Counted from the stretch's first letter, positions 24,447-33,717 are shown. The stretch: 64,000 nt of DNA from Fimbriimonadaceae bacterium (GCA_023957775.1 JAMLGR010000009.1:1-64000), one strand, 5' to 3'. Made by a program: numbers and translations. The notes: generated by a model from the letters alone, not told the origin.

Positions 24447-26552
24447 TCATCCACGCGAACGCAATAGCCGGAGGCCGTTTCCGACCACCAGGAGGCTCCC
24501 GCCCATGTCCGCGAAGACGGCCATCCAAAGGGTCGCGACGCCGAACAAAGCCAACGCGAAAAACACAACCTTGATTCCCAGGGCGATGGCGACGTTCTGC
24601 GACAAGATCCCGACCGCCCTTCGGCTCAGCAGAATGAACTCGGGCACCTTGCGCAGATCGTCCTGCATCAGCGCCACGTCCGCCGTCTCCTGCGCGGTGT
24701 CGGTCCCCGCCGCGCCCATCGCGAACCCGATCTCCGCCTTGGCCAGGGCGGGCGCGTCGTTCACGCCGTCGCCGATCATTCCCACGTGCCCGCCCTCTCG
24801 TTGCAGCTTCTCGATGTGCGCCAGCTTCTCCTCGGGCGAGAGCTCGGCGCGGACGTCGTCGATGCCCGCCTTCTCGGCGATCGTGCGCGCGGTGGCCTCG
24901 TTGTCGCCTGTGAGCATGAGCGTTCGAAGGCCGAGCCGGTGCAGCCCCTGGATGGCCTCCACGCTCGTTTCGCGCAACGTGTCCGACACCCCGAAGACGG
25001 CCAGCGCTTCGACGTCGTCGGTCAAGACCACGGCCGTTTTGCCCTGCGCCTGCAAGGCGTAGAGCACTTCGTGGACGTGGTCGCAGCAGACGCCGTTCTC
25101 CTCGGCCAGTTTGTGGTTGCCGACGAAGTAGCCTTGGCCGGCGATCTTGCCCGCCACCCCTTTGCCGAAGAGCGAGCGGAACCCCTCCACGGGCAACAAG
25201 GCCCCGTCCCAGCGCTCACGAATCGCCTTGGCGATCGGGTGATCGGTCAGCGCGTCCAGGCTTGCCGCAATCTGAAGGGCATGGTCGTCCTCGTGATCGT
25301 GGAGAGGCTGGAAGTCGGTGACCTTGGGCCTTCCCTCGGTGAGCGTACCGGTCTTGTCGAGGGCGATGATCTTCAGCTTTCGACCGTTCTCGAGGTGGAC
25401 GCCTCCCTTGATCAGGATGCCCCGGCGCGCCGCCGAGGCGAGGCCGCTGACAACCGTGACGGGAGTCGAGATCACCAGCGCACAGGGGCACGCAATGACG
25501 AGCAGTACGAGCGCCCGGTAGAGCCACGGCACAAACGGCTCGGCGAAGAACAGGGGTGGAAGGCCGGCGACGAGCACCGCCAGAGCCACGACCGATGGCG
25601 TGTAGACGCGCGCGAAACTGTCCACGAACCGCTGGCTTGGCGCACGCGACGCTTGGGCTTCCTGGACCGTCTTGATGATCCGGTCCAGGGTCGTGTTTCC
25701 CAAGTTGGCGGTCACGTGGAACTCCAGCACTCCGTCGTGGTTGATCGTGCCCGCGAACAACGGGTCGCCCGCAGTCTTCTCGACCGGCACGCTCTCGCCG
25801 GTGATGGGCGCCTGGTCCACGGTGCTTTGGCCCTCCACCACTTCGCCATCGAAGGGGATGCGGTCCCCGGGCCGCACCCGTACGATCGCGCCCTGCTCGA
25901 CCGTCGCCGTTTCGGTTTCCACCCACTCTCCCGAGCCGCTCTTGACGAACGCCCGGTCCGGCGCCATCGCCATCAGGCCGCGGATCGCGTTGCGGGCCCG
26001 GTCGAGCGAGTAGCCCTCGATCAGCTCCGCGATCTCGAAGAGCACGATGACCATCGCCGCCTCGGGCCACTCGCCGATCGCCATCGCGCCGACCGTGGCC
26101 ACGGCCATGAGGAAGTTGATGTTGAGCGTCAGCGTCCGCAGCGCGACGAGGCCTTTGCGAAAGGCCTTGAGGCCTCCGAGCAGCACGGCGGAGACCGCAA
26201 GGGCGATCACGAGGGGCGAGTGCTCGGTTTGCAGCGCGTAGGTCGCGATCTCGCTCCCGAGGGCGAGCCCGAGCGCGATTCCGACCCTCCACTTCTCGCC
26301 GAGACCGCCCTTGTCGGGAATCTGCTCGGAGGGCTTCTCGGGCAGGGCTTCGTTCGGCTTCATGCCGATTCCCTTGAGCATGGCGACGAGCGGCTTCGCG
26401 TCCGGGAAGCGGTGGGCGACCGTGAGGCGCCGGTTCATGAGGTCGAACTCCAAGCTCTCGACCTCGGCCACGCCTTTGAACCGGTTGCGGATGATCTGCT
26501 CCTCGGTGGGGCAGTCCATGGCGTCGATGGTGAAGGTGTTGACGTTGCTCAT
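24447..26552 (-). CDS. P1B-type heavy-metal ATPase (Zn/Cd/Pb class)
   Basis: A 701-residue metal-exporting P-type ATPase. It has an N-terminal degenerate HMA domain (DAMDCPTEEQ), eight membrane helices, the TGES actuator loop, the transmembrane metal site CPC (Cys355-Pro-Cys357), phosphorylated Asp399 in DKTGTLTEG, the HP motif (TDHPIAKA) and GDGVNDAPAL. CPC and the MDC-type metal-binding domain point to Zn/Cd/Pb export rather than Cu. It pumps metal out across the inner membrane using ATP. The start ATG 26552 has neither a clear Shine-Dalgarno nor a near -10 hexamer. A metallothionein gene lies at 33100. Confidence 0.93.
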   Translation of the reverse strand: MSNVNTFTIDAMDCPTEEQIIRNRFKGVAEVESLEFDLMNRRLTVAHRFPDAKPLVAMLKGIGMKPNEALPEKPSEQIPDKGGLGEKWRVGIALGLALGSEIATYALQTEHSPLVIALAVSAVLLGGLKAFRKGLVALRTLTLNINFLMAVATVGAMAIGEWPEAAMVIVLFEIAELIEGYSLDRARNAIRGLMAMAPDRAFVKSGSGEWVETETATVEQGAIVRVRPGDRIPFDGEVVEGQSTVDQAPITGESVPVEKTAGDPLFAGTINHDGVLEFHVTANLGNTTLDRIIKTVQEAQASRAPSQRFVDSFARVYTPSVVALAVLVAGLPPLFFAEPFVPWLYRALVLLVIACPCALVISTPVTVVSGLASAARRGILIKGGVHLENGRKLKIIALDKTGTLTEGRPKVTDFQPLHDHEDDHALQIAASLDALTDHPIAKAIRERWDGALLPVEGFRSLFGKGVAGKIAGQGYFVGNHKLAEENGVCCDHVHEVLYALQAQGKTAVVLTDDVEALAVFGVSDTLRETSVEAIQGLHRLGLRTLMLTGDNEATARTIAEKAGIDDVRAELSPEEKLAHIEKLQREGGHVGMIGDGVNDAPALAKAEIGFAMGAAGTDTAQETADVALMQDDLRKVPEFILLSRRAVGILSQNVAIALGIKVVFFALALFGVATLWMAVFADMGGSLLVVGNGLRLLRSRG

Positions 26553-26681
26553 GGATGCCGTTTGCTGACTCCGCGGCCAAAGGGCCGCTCCTCCCGTTCC
26601 CCCGATCATATCAGGAGTCCGGCTCACGGCAGGCCCGACGGTGCGGGCGGGCCCGCGCTCCCCATGCGTCGAGTCCTCGGT

Positions 26682-29102
26682 TTACGACACGTAGCGCGTG
26701 ATCAAATCCGTCACGTACCACTCGTCTCCCACCTTTCGGAGAACGACCTCGACACCCTCGCCATTGAGCCCGCCCGAATAGCGGCTGATCATCGTATGGG
26801 CCGTCTTGCCGTCCGCGGAAATCTCCAGCCAGTCCGCGTCCTTCGCGACCTCCTGGTCGAAGTCCCGGATGACTGGACCGAAGGCGATGCTGTTCACCCC
26901 GCCTCCATACATCGACCCGAGGGACCCCTCCCGACGCCCCACGGCCCACAGGAGGGGCTCCGGGTAACCGGCCATTTCGAAGGGTTCGACGTGGTCGACC
27001 GAGATCACCGCGGGGACGCCCCAATCGTTCTCGAAGAACTGAGCGGCCACCGCCGCAGCCACGATCTTCTCCCGATCGCCAAGGGCTCGAGGAGCGGCGT
27101 TCGGACAGGGGTCGACGTCGTCCCGCAGGCCGTCCTTGTCCGTGTCCAGTGATTTTGGGTCGGTGCCGAGGCGCGCTTCGACGAGGTCGGTCAACCCATC
27201 GGCATCGGCATCCTTTCGCACTTCCGGGTCTTCGGGAAACATCTTGATCCACTCGGTGGCCACCAGCTTCGCCATCGGGATCTTCCGGTACTCCTTGGGA
27301 GCTTCCTTGTCCCACGTGCGGCCGTCGTAGAATCCGAGGAAAAGGGCTTCTCCGTACTTCGAACCGATCTTCTCGGCCATGTAGTAATCCGAGTAGTTAC
27401 CGAGAGCGCCCGATTGGAAAAGCACCCACGTCCGGCCCTTGGAGTCCTTGGCTTCTTTCGGCTTGGAGCGGCGGGTAGTCGCGCCGGGATCGACGCGAGT
27501 CTGCCACCTCGGCCGCGGCCCTGGCTTCGGCATCGCGTTTCGAACCGCCGCCACCCCGGCGTCTCCGCCCGTGCCGGCGAGGTGGACAAACGCGGCTCTT
27601 CGCCATGCGGAAGGGGCCTTGGGATCGTTGAGGGCCTCGATGAGGAACTTCACCGCGTCCGGATGGCTGGACTTGGCGATCGCTTCGAGAGACGAGCTGC
27701 CGCGCTCGGGCTGCTTCTCCTTCCTGATCTGCTCCAGGAAGAAAGGTGCCGCGAGATCGACGTCGCAATGCTCCATCAGGAGCGGGACGAGGACTCGCTC
27801 TCGCCACCACTCGGACTCGACCTGCCTGATCGTGTTGAGAAGAAGAGCCGTATCCGCCTTGGTCAGCATCTTGTCCAACCTTCGGCCCGAATCGCCCTCC
27901 AAGAGCCCATACAGGGTTTGGCCCCGATCGCGTGGATCGGAGTCCCGTTTCTCCTCCAAAGCCTCGTACTCCTTCGCCCATTGCGCATAGCGGATCAGCA
28001 GCGGCTTGATCGCTTCGCGGGCGAGAGGAATCAGGAGGTCGCGTTCGCGGTTGTCCAGGAGTTCGAAGTCCCGCACCAATCGCTGGGCGAGCTGCTCCCG
28101 TTCGCCGGGGTCCGTTGGAATTTGGATCATCTTGCCCGGGGAGTATCCGAGTAGCCGATCGCCTTGCGACACGATCCAGCGGTCCTGATGAGCGATGTCG
28201 GGGCGGTCGAGGTTGGCCGTCCACAGCCGTTGGCCGGTGACGGAAAGGGCGGTCAGGTGCTCGCCACCCGCATAGAACGTTTTTCCGTCCTCGCTCACCG
28301 AGCCCTCGTCGTTGCCACCGGAGTAGTCGGGCGCGCCGGACACGCGCCAAAGGTCGCGCCCCGTCTTCCAGTCCCGTGCGACATAGTCCGTATTCACTTT
28401 GAGGAGGCAGACCTCTCCAGATAAAACGGCCCAGTCGGCCCCGCCAAGACCCCAGACCTTGCGCCCCGTTCGAGCATCGAACACCCCGTCGTTCTGACCA
28501 TGAAGAAGGAGGAGTCCCTTCGACAGGACCATGGGATAAAGACCGGCATATTGGTCGCGGAGCTCCCACAGCTTCTTGCGACTCTTCGTGTCGAGGGCGA
28601 CCCATTTTTCGCCGTAGAGCGCCGCCGCGAGGATGTCGCCCGACACCGCCAACCGCCCTGGCATTCGCGACGCCTTCTCCGTCAGCTTGAGCGTCGTCAT
28701 GGGAGCGAGTTTCGGGGTTAGGAGGTGCAATGTCGTGCCGGACAAGGCGTAGATCGTGTCGCCGTCGACGGTGAGCGCATCCACAGCCGGCATGGCGCGG
28801 CTGGCGAGCTGGGCTCCGCTCTTCAAGTCCAGCACGATCACCGACGCTATCTTCTCGTCGCCTTGGGAGAGGACGATGAAGTTTGGCCCGAGGTGGGCCG
28901 CCGGGAGGGAGGGAAACCGCTTCTCCCAGAGCGATTTGCCATCGACCTCGCGCACGGCTCCCACGAGGCGAGGCGTGGTGTAGTAGCACACCCCGTTTCG
29001 ACTGCCGAGGATTGATGTCCCGTAACCGGTGGGCAAGGTCCAGTTGCGGACCATCGGCGACGCTTGGATCAGGGCCAGGCTCAAAGACAAAGCGACGAGC
29101 AT
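26682..29102 (-). CDS. exported beta-propeller protein with TSP3-like Ca-binding repeats
   Basis: An 806-residue exported protein. Signal peptide MLVALSLSLALIQASP; residues about 25-330 form PQQ-like propeller blades (VLDLKSGAQLASRAM, VALDTKSRKKLWELRDQ, VFDARTGRKVWGLG, ARDWKTGRDLWRV). A helical HEAT-like middle follows (HPDAVKFLIEALNDPKAPSA), then a thrombospondin type 3-like calcium motif (DADADGLTDLVEARLGTDPK, DTDKDGLRDDVDPCPN). Function unknown; a scaffold or surface sensor is likely. GGGAGG lies 10 nt before ATG 29102. Confidence 0.75.
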   Translation of the reverse strand: MLVALSLSLALIQASPMVRNWTLPTGYGTSILGSRNGVCYYTTPRLVGAVREVDGKSLWEKRFPSLPAAHLGPNFIVLSQGDEKIASVIVLDLKSGAQLASRAMPAVDALTVDGDTIYALSGTTLHLLTPKLAPMTTLKLTEKASRMPGRLAVSGDILAAALYGEKWVALDTKSRKKLWELRDQYAGLYPMVLSKGLLLLHGQNDGVFDARTGRKVWGLGGADWAVLSGEVCLLKVNTDYVARDWKTGRDLWRVSGAPDYSGGNDEGSVSEDGKTFYAGGEHLTALSVTGQRLWTANLDRPDIAHQDRWIVSQGDRLLGYSPGKMIQIPTDPGEREQLAQRLVRDFELLDNRERDLLIPLAREAIKPLLIRYAQWAKEYEALEEKRDSDPRDRGQTLYGLLEGDSGRRLDKMLTKADTALLLNTIRQVESEWWRERVLVPLLMEHCDVDLAAPFFLEQIRKEKQPERGSSSLEAIAKSSHPDAVKFLIEALNDPKAPSAWRRAAFVHLAGTGGDAGVAAVRNAMPKPGPRPRWQTRVDPGATTRRSKPKEAKDSKGRTWVLFQSGALGNYSDYYMAEKIGSKYGEALFLGFYDGRTWDKEAPKEYRKIPMAKLVATEWIKMFPEDPEVRKDADADGLTDLVEARLGTDPKSLDTDKDGLRDDVDPCPNAAPRALGDREKIVAAAVAAQFFENDWGVPAVISVDHVEPFEMAGYPEPLLWAVGRREGSLGSMYGGGVNSIAFGPVIRDFDQEVAKDADWLEISADGKTAHTMISRYSGGLNGEGVEVVLRKVGDEWYVTDLITRYVS

Positions 29103-29167
29103 CGTTGCTATCCCTCCCAGAGGGTTGACGCTTGACGCGATGGCGTTGGTTCCTATGGATGCGCTCC

Positions 29168-29198
29168 TTGATATATGCGTGCGCACGCATGGTATATT
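29168..29198 (+). promoter_or_regulatory. marR promoter with built-in operator palindrome
   Basis: -35 TTGATA (29168-29173) and -10 TATATT (29193-29198), which ends 6 nt before ATG 29205. The spacer contains the perfect 16-bp palindrome ATGCGTGCGCACGCAT (29175-29190). A repressor dimer bound there would block RNA polymerase, so this is a strong candidate autoregulatory operator. Confidence 0.75.
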
Positions 29199-29204
29199 GT
29201 TTCC

Positions 29205-29648
29205 ATGGATCATCGATCACCGAGCAGCTTTGCCGCGCTCTTCGACCTCGTCGGCGAACTGGCGCGCCTGCGGCTTCAGGCCGGCGAGCGGGCTTTCGCG
29301 ACGCTTGGGCTCAACCACACGGAGGCGCGGCTGCTGTCCTTGTTGCAGGGGCACGGCGGGGAGGCGAGTCAGGACGTGCTTTCGGGGATGCTGACGATCG
29401 ATCGGAGCAATGCCGGGCGGGCGTTGAAGTCGCTCGAGGGCAAGGGTTGCGTGGCGCGTCGCGCTGGCAAGGAGGATGCTCGTACGCGCGCGGTGCGGAT
29501 CACCGCGAAGGGGCGTCGCACGGCCGCCCAGATTGCGAAACTGCGCTCCAAGATGGCCGAGGGCTTCTTCGGCGACCTCCCCGACGACCAGGCGGCCGTG
29601 ATCGTCGGCCTCCTCCAGAGCGCGATGGGGCTCGGAGGTGGGCGGTGA
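29205..29648 (+). CDS. MarR-family transcriptional regulator
   Basis: A 147-residue winged-helix dimer. The recognition region is SQDVLSGMLTIDRSNAGRAL, followed by a beta wing (CVARRAGKEDARTRAVRITA KGR in two parts). It probably represses itself and the downstream exporter through the palindrome in the promoter spacer. Its stop overlaps the start of the MFS gene (GTGA, 29645-29648). The inducer is unknown. Confidence 0.88.
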   Translation: MDHRSPSSFAALFDLVGELARLRLQAGERAFATLGLNHTEARLLSLLQGHGGEASQDVLSGMLTIDRSNAGRALKSLEGKGCVARRAGKEDARTRAVRITAKGRRTAAQIAKLRSKMAEGFFGDLPDDQAAVIVGLLQSAMGLGGGR

Positions 29649-31051
29649 GTCGAGGTTCGACGCGGGGGGCGCTGGCGGGACTGTCGCTGTCGATGCTCTT
29701 GTGCTCGATGAACACGAGCATCGCCAACGCGGGGCTGCCCGCACTGGCGAGCGCGTTGGGGGCGTCGTTCGCTCAGGTCCAGTGGATCGTGCTTGCGTAC
29801 CTTCTGGCGATCACGGCTCTGATCGTGGGCGCGGGGCGTCTTGGGGACGTGCTGGGGCGCCGACGGCTGTTGCTTGCGGGGGTCTCGCTGTTCACGCTCG
29901 CGTCGGTCCTTTGCGGACTGGCTCCCTCGCTGGGCGCCTTGGTCGCAGGCCGCGCGGCCCAGGGCCTCGGTGCGGCCCTGATGATGGCCCTCACGGTGGC
30001 GTTCGTCGGCGATACGGTGCCGCAGGGGCGCACGGGCAGCGCGATGGGACTGTTGGGCACCCTTTCTGCGGTCGGCACGGCGCTCGGCCCGTCCTTGGGC
30101 GGGTTGCTCCTCGCGAACTTGGGTTGGCGGGCCTTGTTTCTGGTGAACGTGCCGCTTGGGGTGGTGGCGCTCGCGCTTGCGTGGAGGCACCTTCCCGCCG
30201 ATCCCAAGCCGTCGGATTCGGGCAAGGGGTCGTTCGACGTGTTGGGCACGGCGCTTCTGGCCGGCGTCTTATCCGCCTACGCGTTGGCTCTGACCACCGC
30301 CCGTGGGTCGTTTGGGCTGCTCAACGCCGTGCTGCTCGTGGTCGCCCTGGCTGGGGCGGCGCTGTTCGTACGGATGCAGGCGCGGGTGCGCTCGCCCCTG
30401 CTCGAGTGGGGCATGCTGCGCGACCCGGTGCTTGGCGGCAGTCTCACGGCGAGCGGGCTCGTGTCGACGGTGATGATGTCCACGCTGGTGGTCGGCCCGT
30501 TCTATCTGGCGCGCACCCTGTCGCTGGGCGACGCGATGGTGGGGATCGTGCTGACGGTCGGCCCTCTCGTCGCCGCGCTGGCAGGCGTGCCCGCGGGCCG
30601 TTTGACCGACCGTCTCGGCGCCCAGCGCGTGTCCGGGGTGGGGCTGGCGGCAATGGCCGGAGGGGCTCTCCTCCTGGTCGTCGCGCCCACCGCGCTGGGC
30701 GTTCCCGGCTACGCGGGCCCCCTCGCGCTGCTCACCGCCGGGTACGCCTTGTTCCAGACCGCCAACAACACCGTGGTGATGGTCGGCATCCCCCCGGACA
30801 GGCGCGGCGTGGTGTCGGCCATCCTGAGCCTGTCCCGAAACCTGGGCCTCATCACCGGTGCGTCCCTGATGGGCGCGGTGTTCGCCAGGGCGTCCGGCGC
30901 CGCCGAAGTGACCCTCGCCCCCGCAGCGTCCGTGGCCACCGGCATGCGCGTCACCTACGCGTTCGCCGCGTTGCTGATCGTCGCGGCGTGGGCCGTCCTG
31001 GGGAGGGCCCGCGCGGTTTCGCCGCAGCGTGTGGGTGGTTGCCCAGCGTAA
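29645..31051 (+). CDS. MFS drug/H+ exporter, DHA2-like
   Basis: A 468-residue major facilitator transporter with about 14 hydrophobic helices, as in the EmrB/QacA (DHA2) group. Visible signatures: motif A after helix 2 (GRLGDVLGRRRLLLAG), motif C-like GTALGPSLGGLLL in helix 5, and a second-half motif (GRLTDRLGAQRVSG). It exports small hydrophobic compounds against the proton gradient. The start is GTG 29645 inside the marR stop, with GGAGG upstream, so it is translated with its regulator. Confidence 0.9.
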   Translation: MSRGSTRGALAGLSLSMLLCSMNTSIANAGLPALASALGASFAQVQWIVLAYLLAITALIVGAGRLGDVLGRRRLLLAGVSLFTLASVLCGLAPSLGALVAGRAAQGLGAALMMALTVAFVGDTVPQGRTGSAMGLLGTLSAVGTALGPSLGGLLLANLGWRALFLVNVPLGVVALALAWRHLPADPKPSDSGKGSFDVLGTALLAGVLSAYALALTTARGSFGLLNAVLLVVALAGAALFVRMQARVRSPLLEWGMLRDPVLGGSLTASGLVSTVMMSTLVVGPFYLARTLSLGDAMVGIVLTVGPLVAALAGVPAGRLTDRLGAQRVSGVGLAAMAGGALLLVVAPTALGVPGYAGPLALLTAGYALFQTANNTVVMVGIPPDRRGVVSAILSLSRNLGLITGASLMGAVFARASGAAEVTLAPAASVATGMRVTYAFAALLIVAAWAVLGRARAVSPQRVGGCPA

Positions 31052-31165
31052 CTGGCGACTTCGGTGCAGGGGTCCGTGCCCAAGAATGCCCGCGGGTTGC
31101 TTCTCATGGACCGCGGTGCCTTCAAACGCGCACAGCTAGAATAGAGGCAAGGGTGGTTTGGACGG

Positions 31166-32035
31166 TTGGGGAAGGCACCGAAGAACACGGAGTATCAGTG
31201 GTTGAGCGAACCCCGCTGGCACCTTTGGGAGGGTGGATTCCTTCTCGTCGGTCGCGCCCAAGGCGTCGTACCCGCGCACGCGCACCACGCGATCCAGATC
31301 GTGGTCGCGCTCGATGGCAGGGTCGCGATCCGCGGCGAGGACAACCGTTGGCGCCAAGGAAGCGGAGTCATCGTGCAACCCAATGTGATCCACTCGTTCG
31401 ATTGCAGCGGCGCGATGGGTGCGATGCTCTTCGTGGACCCAGAGTCGAGCGAAGGAAGGTGGCTGCGTCAAGCGCTGGATGAGGAGATTGCGATCGTGCC
31501 GGAGGTTCGTCTCGCCTCGTGCATCGCCGAGTTGCGCGCGACCATCGAACGGCCGTTCGAGGGTTTGGAGATCGGGGAGGCGATCCGGCGCTGCGTGCAT
31601 GCCCTGAGCCCTGGCGCTCCCCCGTCGAGAAAGCCGGATCAGAGGATCTCCACCGTTCTCGGCACGATCCGCGAGCGTGACGATCTTCGCTTGTCCCTCG
31701 AGGAGGCCGCGCAGTTGGCCTTCCTATCCCCCAGCCGTTTCGCACACTTGTTCAAGGAGCAGATCGGGCTGCCGTACAGCCGCTACATGCTGTGGCGTAA
31801 GTTGACGCGGGCAATGGTGGCCATCGCGTCGGAGCGAACCATCTCGGCCGCCGCGCACGCCGCCGACTTCGCCGACGCGGCTCACATGACCCGGACTTTC
31901 CATCAGATGGTGGGCATGGCTCCCTCGATCTTGATGCGCGGCAAGTTCGCGGAGATTCCCTCTCCCTTTGTTGAGTCCAGCGACGGGGACGAACAGCGAG
32001 GGCGATCTGTTGCTACGAAGCAGCCCCCATGCTGA
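31166..32035 (+). CDS. AraC-family transcriptional regulator
   Basis: 289 residues. A cupin-like sensor (VPAHAHHAIQIVVALDGRVA) precedes a two-HTH AraC domain (LSLEEAAQLAFLSPSRFAHL, FKEQIGLPYSRYML, AHAADFADAAHMTRTFHQMV). The start TTG 31166 is tentative; a TAGAAT hexamer at 31137-31142 gives a leader of about 20 nt with GGTGG as ribosome site. The end overlaps the convergent oxidoreductase gene by 23 nt. The target is unknown; the oxidoreductase next to it is a candidate. Confidence 0.82.
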   Translation: MGKAPKNTEYQWLSEPRWHLWEGGFLLVGRAQGVVPAHAHHAIQIVVALDGRVAIRGEDNRWRQGSGVIVQPNVIHSFDCSGAMGAMLFVDPESSEGRWLRQALDEEIAIVPEVRLASCIAELRATIERPFEGLEIGEAIRRCVHALSPGAPPSRKPDQRISTVLGTIRERDDLRLSLEEAAQLAFLSPSRFAHLFKEQIGLPYSRYMLWRKLTRAMVAIASERTISAAAHAADFADAAHMTRTFHQMVGMAPSILMRGKFAEIPSPFVESSDGDEQRGRSVATKQPPC

Positions 32036-32993
32036 TGACGACATTGCCGGTCTTGCGGCCGGTGTCCACGTACGCGTGCGCCTCTGCCATTTGCTCAATC
32101 GGATAGGTTCGATCGATGGGCACTCGGTACGCGCCTGACTCGACAACCTGCGCTAGATCACGGAGGTCGTCATGGGTCCATGGCGCGGGACCGGCAACCA
32201 CCTTGTGTCTGCTGGTGAACGCCGCAAGGGCAGCCTGGACCATGTCTGGCAACGTCGCCGATACGAGGAGCAAGACGCCACGATCCTTCAACGATGCTTT
32301 GGCCCGCAGATAGGACAGCGTTCCGGACGTGTCGAGGATCGCGTCGTAGGTCTCTCCGCTTTGCCTGAAGTCCGCTTTCGTGGAGTCGATCACCCGATCG
32401 GCGCCCAGGGAGGCCACGAACTCCACGTTCTTTGACCTGCACACGGCGGTTACATGGGCTCCAAGGTGCTTCGCCAGCATTACTGCTGCCGAGCCGACCG
32501 CTCCGGACGCGCCAACGATGAGGACTTTGCTGCCCTTCCGGATGCCACCCCGCTTGAGGAAGGCGAGTGCCGTCGTGCCGCTCGATGCCAAGGCGGCGGC
32601 TTCTTGGAAGGAGAGACTCGCGGGCTTGACGATCACGGCACCGTCTTGCGAGATGGCTTTGAGTGCGGTGTGGCATCCCAGCCGCGCGCCCGTGTAGACG
32701 ATGACCTCGTCGCCGACTCTGAACTTGGACACGTCCTTGCCAATGGCAACGACGACCCCCGAAAGCTCCGAGCCCAGAATCGGTTGTCTCGGTTTCGTGA
32801 GGCCCATGACTAGGCGTCCGATTAGCCCGAAGCCCGTGGGCATTCTGAGGGCGCGCACTCGGCAGTCGCCTGTGGTCACTGAGGTCGCGCAGGTTCGGAC
32901 GAGGAGTTCGGAATCCGCGAGCGTCGGTGCCTCGGCTTTGCGAAGCTCAAGGACATTGGGAGGGCCGTAGCGCGGGCAATAAACGGTAGTCAT
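32013..32993 (-). CDS. zinc-less MDR-type NAD(P)-dependent alcohol dehydrogenase / quinone oxidoreductase
   Basis: A 326-residue medium-chain dehydrogenase/reductase. An N-terminal GroES-like domain (GSELSGVVVAIGKDVSKFRVGD split over two strands) precedes the nucleotide-binding fold GASGAVGSAAVMLAKHLGAHV with the AxxGxxG-type loop. Catalytic zinc ligands are absent, so it is of the quinone-oxidoreductase type, using NADPH to reduce quinones or enones. Start ATG 32993. It lies on the same strand as the metallothionein gene but is separated from it by a strong inverted repeat. Confidence 0.88.
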   Translation of the reverse strand: MTTVYCPRYGPPNVLELRKAEAPTLADSELLVRTCATSVTTGDCRVRALRMPTGFGLIGRLVMGLTKPRQPILGSELSGVVVAIGKDVSKFRVGDEVIVYTGARLGCHTALKAISQDGAVIVKPASLSFQEAAALASSGTTALAFLKRGGIRKGSKVLIVGASGAVGSAAVMLAKHLGAHVTAVCRSKNVEFVASLGADRVIDSTKADFRQSGETYDAILDTSGTLSYLRAKASLKDRGVLLLVSATLPDMVQAALAAFTSRHKVVAGPAPWTHDDLRDLAQVVESGAYRVPIDRTYPIEQMAEAHAYVDTGRKTGNVVISMGAAS

Positions 32994-33022
32994 CTTGGTC
33001 TCTTGGGTGTGGTCTTGGGGTT

Positions 33023-33088
33023 GACGCCGCGCATCGCATCGATTCTCTCCCCAGGCGGGGAGCCCGGAGGCGACCATTGCGCGGCGTC
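33023..33088 (-). terminator. long inverted repeat after the metallothionein gene
   Basis: GACGCCGCGC (33023-33032) and GCGCGGCGTC (33079-33088) are perfect 10-bp inverted arms. A small CCCC-AGGC-GGGG hairpin sits inside. Lying just past the metallothionein stop, it may separate that transcript from the oxidoreductase gene. There is no U-run, so an mRNA-stabilising role is also possible. Confidence 0.5.
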
Positions 33089-33099
33089 CAAGACGTGAT

Positions 33100-33255
33100 C
33101 TACTTGTCGCCGCACTTGCAGACGGGGGAGCAGGTGCATGCATCGCCACATTGGCAGCCGGTCGCCTGGCCGACGACGTTCGCCTCCTGGCAGCCACAGG
33201 TGCAGGACGCACCGGGGCAAGGGGAGCAGTTACAGATGTTCGAGTTGGTTGACAT
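33100..33255 (-). CDS. bacterial metallothionein-like protein, 12 Cys in 51 residues
   Basis: A 51-residue cytosolic metal-binding protein. All 12 Cys are in short CxC or CxxC groups: Cys8, 10, 13, 18, 20, 22 and Cys34, 36, 40, 42, 46, 48, split by a hydrophilic linker (QEANVVGQATG), so it has two six-Cys halves with no His. It should bind Zn, Cd or Cu in thiolate clusters. GGAGA stands 5 nt before ATG 33255. A 7-bp inverted repeat (TTGTTGG/CCAACAA, 33278-33297) lies in the leader as a possible operator or RNA hairpin. Confidence 0.85.
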   Translation of the reverse strand: MSTNSNICNCSPCPGASCTCGCQEANVVGQATGCQCGDACTCSPVCKCGDK

Positions 33256-33470
33256 GGGAATCTCCGATTTGATGGATTTGTTGGATCGCGCCAACAAGAG
33301 AAAGTATCGCCTCGAGGTCACCCTTCGGGATTGGATGAAGCGGCTGCTTTCCTTGAACAAATCGGCTACCCGAGGCCGCGGGGGTGATCACCTCTTGCGC
33401 TTGGAGTCGTGAGACCCGGGCTGCATGACCGCTGAAAGTTCCTAGACCCGTATGGGCCAACCGAGGTGTC

Positions 33471-33518
33471 ACCCATGTGTCCGGAACAAACTGTAACCCA
33501 TGTGTCCGGAACGGACCC
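33471..33518 (+). repeat. 25-bp direct repeat pair, beside tRNA copy A
   Basis: ACCCATGTGTCCGGAAC begins at 33471 and again at 33496 (period 25 bp). The second unit ends in the inverted repeat GTCCG-GAA-CGGAC. The pair stops 10 nt before the CCA end of the tRNA fragment. Confidence 0.8.
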
Positions 33519-33528
33519 ACTAAATCGG

Positions 33529-33573
33529 TGGTGGGCGGTACAGGACTTGAACCTGTGACCCCTACAGTGTCAT
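33529..33573 (-). repeat. tRNA-Val 3'-half, copy A (candidate att site)
   Basis: 45 nt identical to the intact tRNA-Val from the CCA end through the T arm, variable loop and anticodon stem up to the anticodon (GTC on the + strand). It then diverges. It lacks the 5' half, so it is not a working tRNA. Confidence 0.85.
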
Positions 33574-33711
33574 GGGAGTTCTGGCAGGTTCAAACTGCGG
33601 TCTCCGAGTCTGCAGTCGTCTCAGGACGTCTCACACCGTCTCCTCCAACTGAGAGACATTTGAGTGACGGTTAATGCTCTACCCGTTGCCGACGCCATCC
33701 CGAGAACAGTC

Positions 33712-33717
33712 TACAAT
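33712..33717 (+). promoter_or_regulatory. -10 TACAAT of hicB
   Basis: TACAAT ends 5 nt before ATG 33723. Confidence 0.6.

Noticed and set aside
33077-33412. Protein on the + strand across the metallothionein gene
   Set aside because: It is the antisense of a compact Cys-rich gene with a good ribosome site, and has no recognisable domain.
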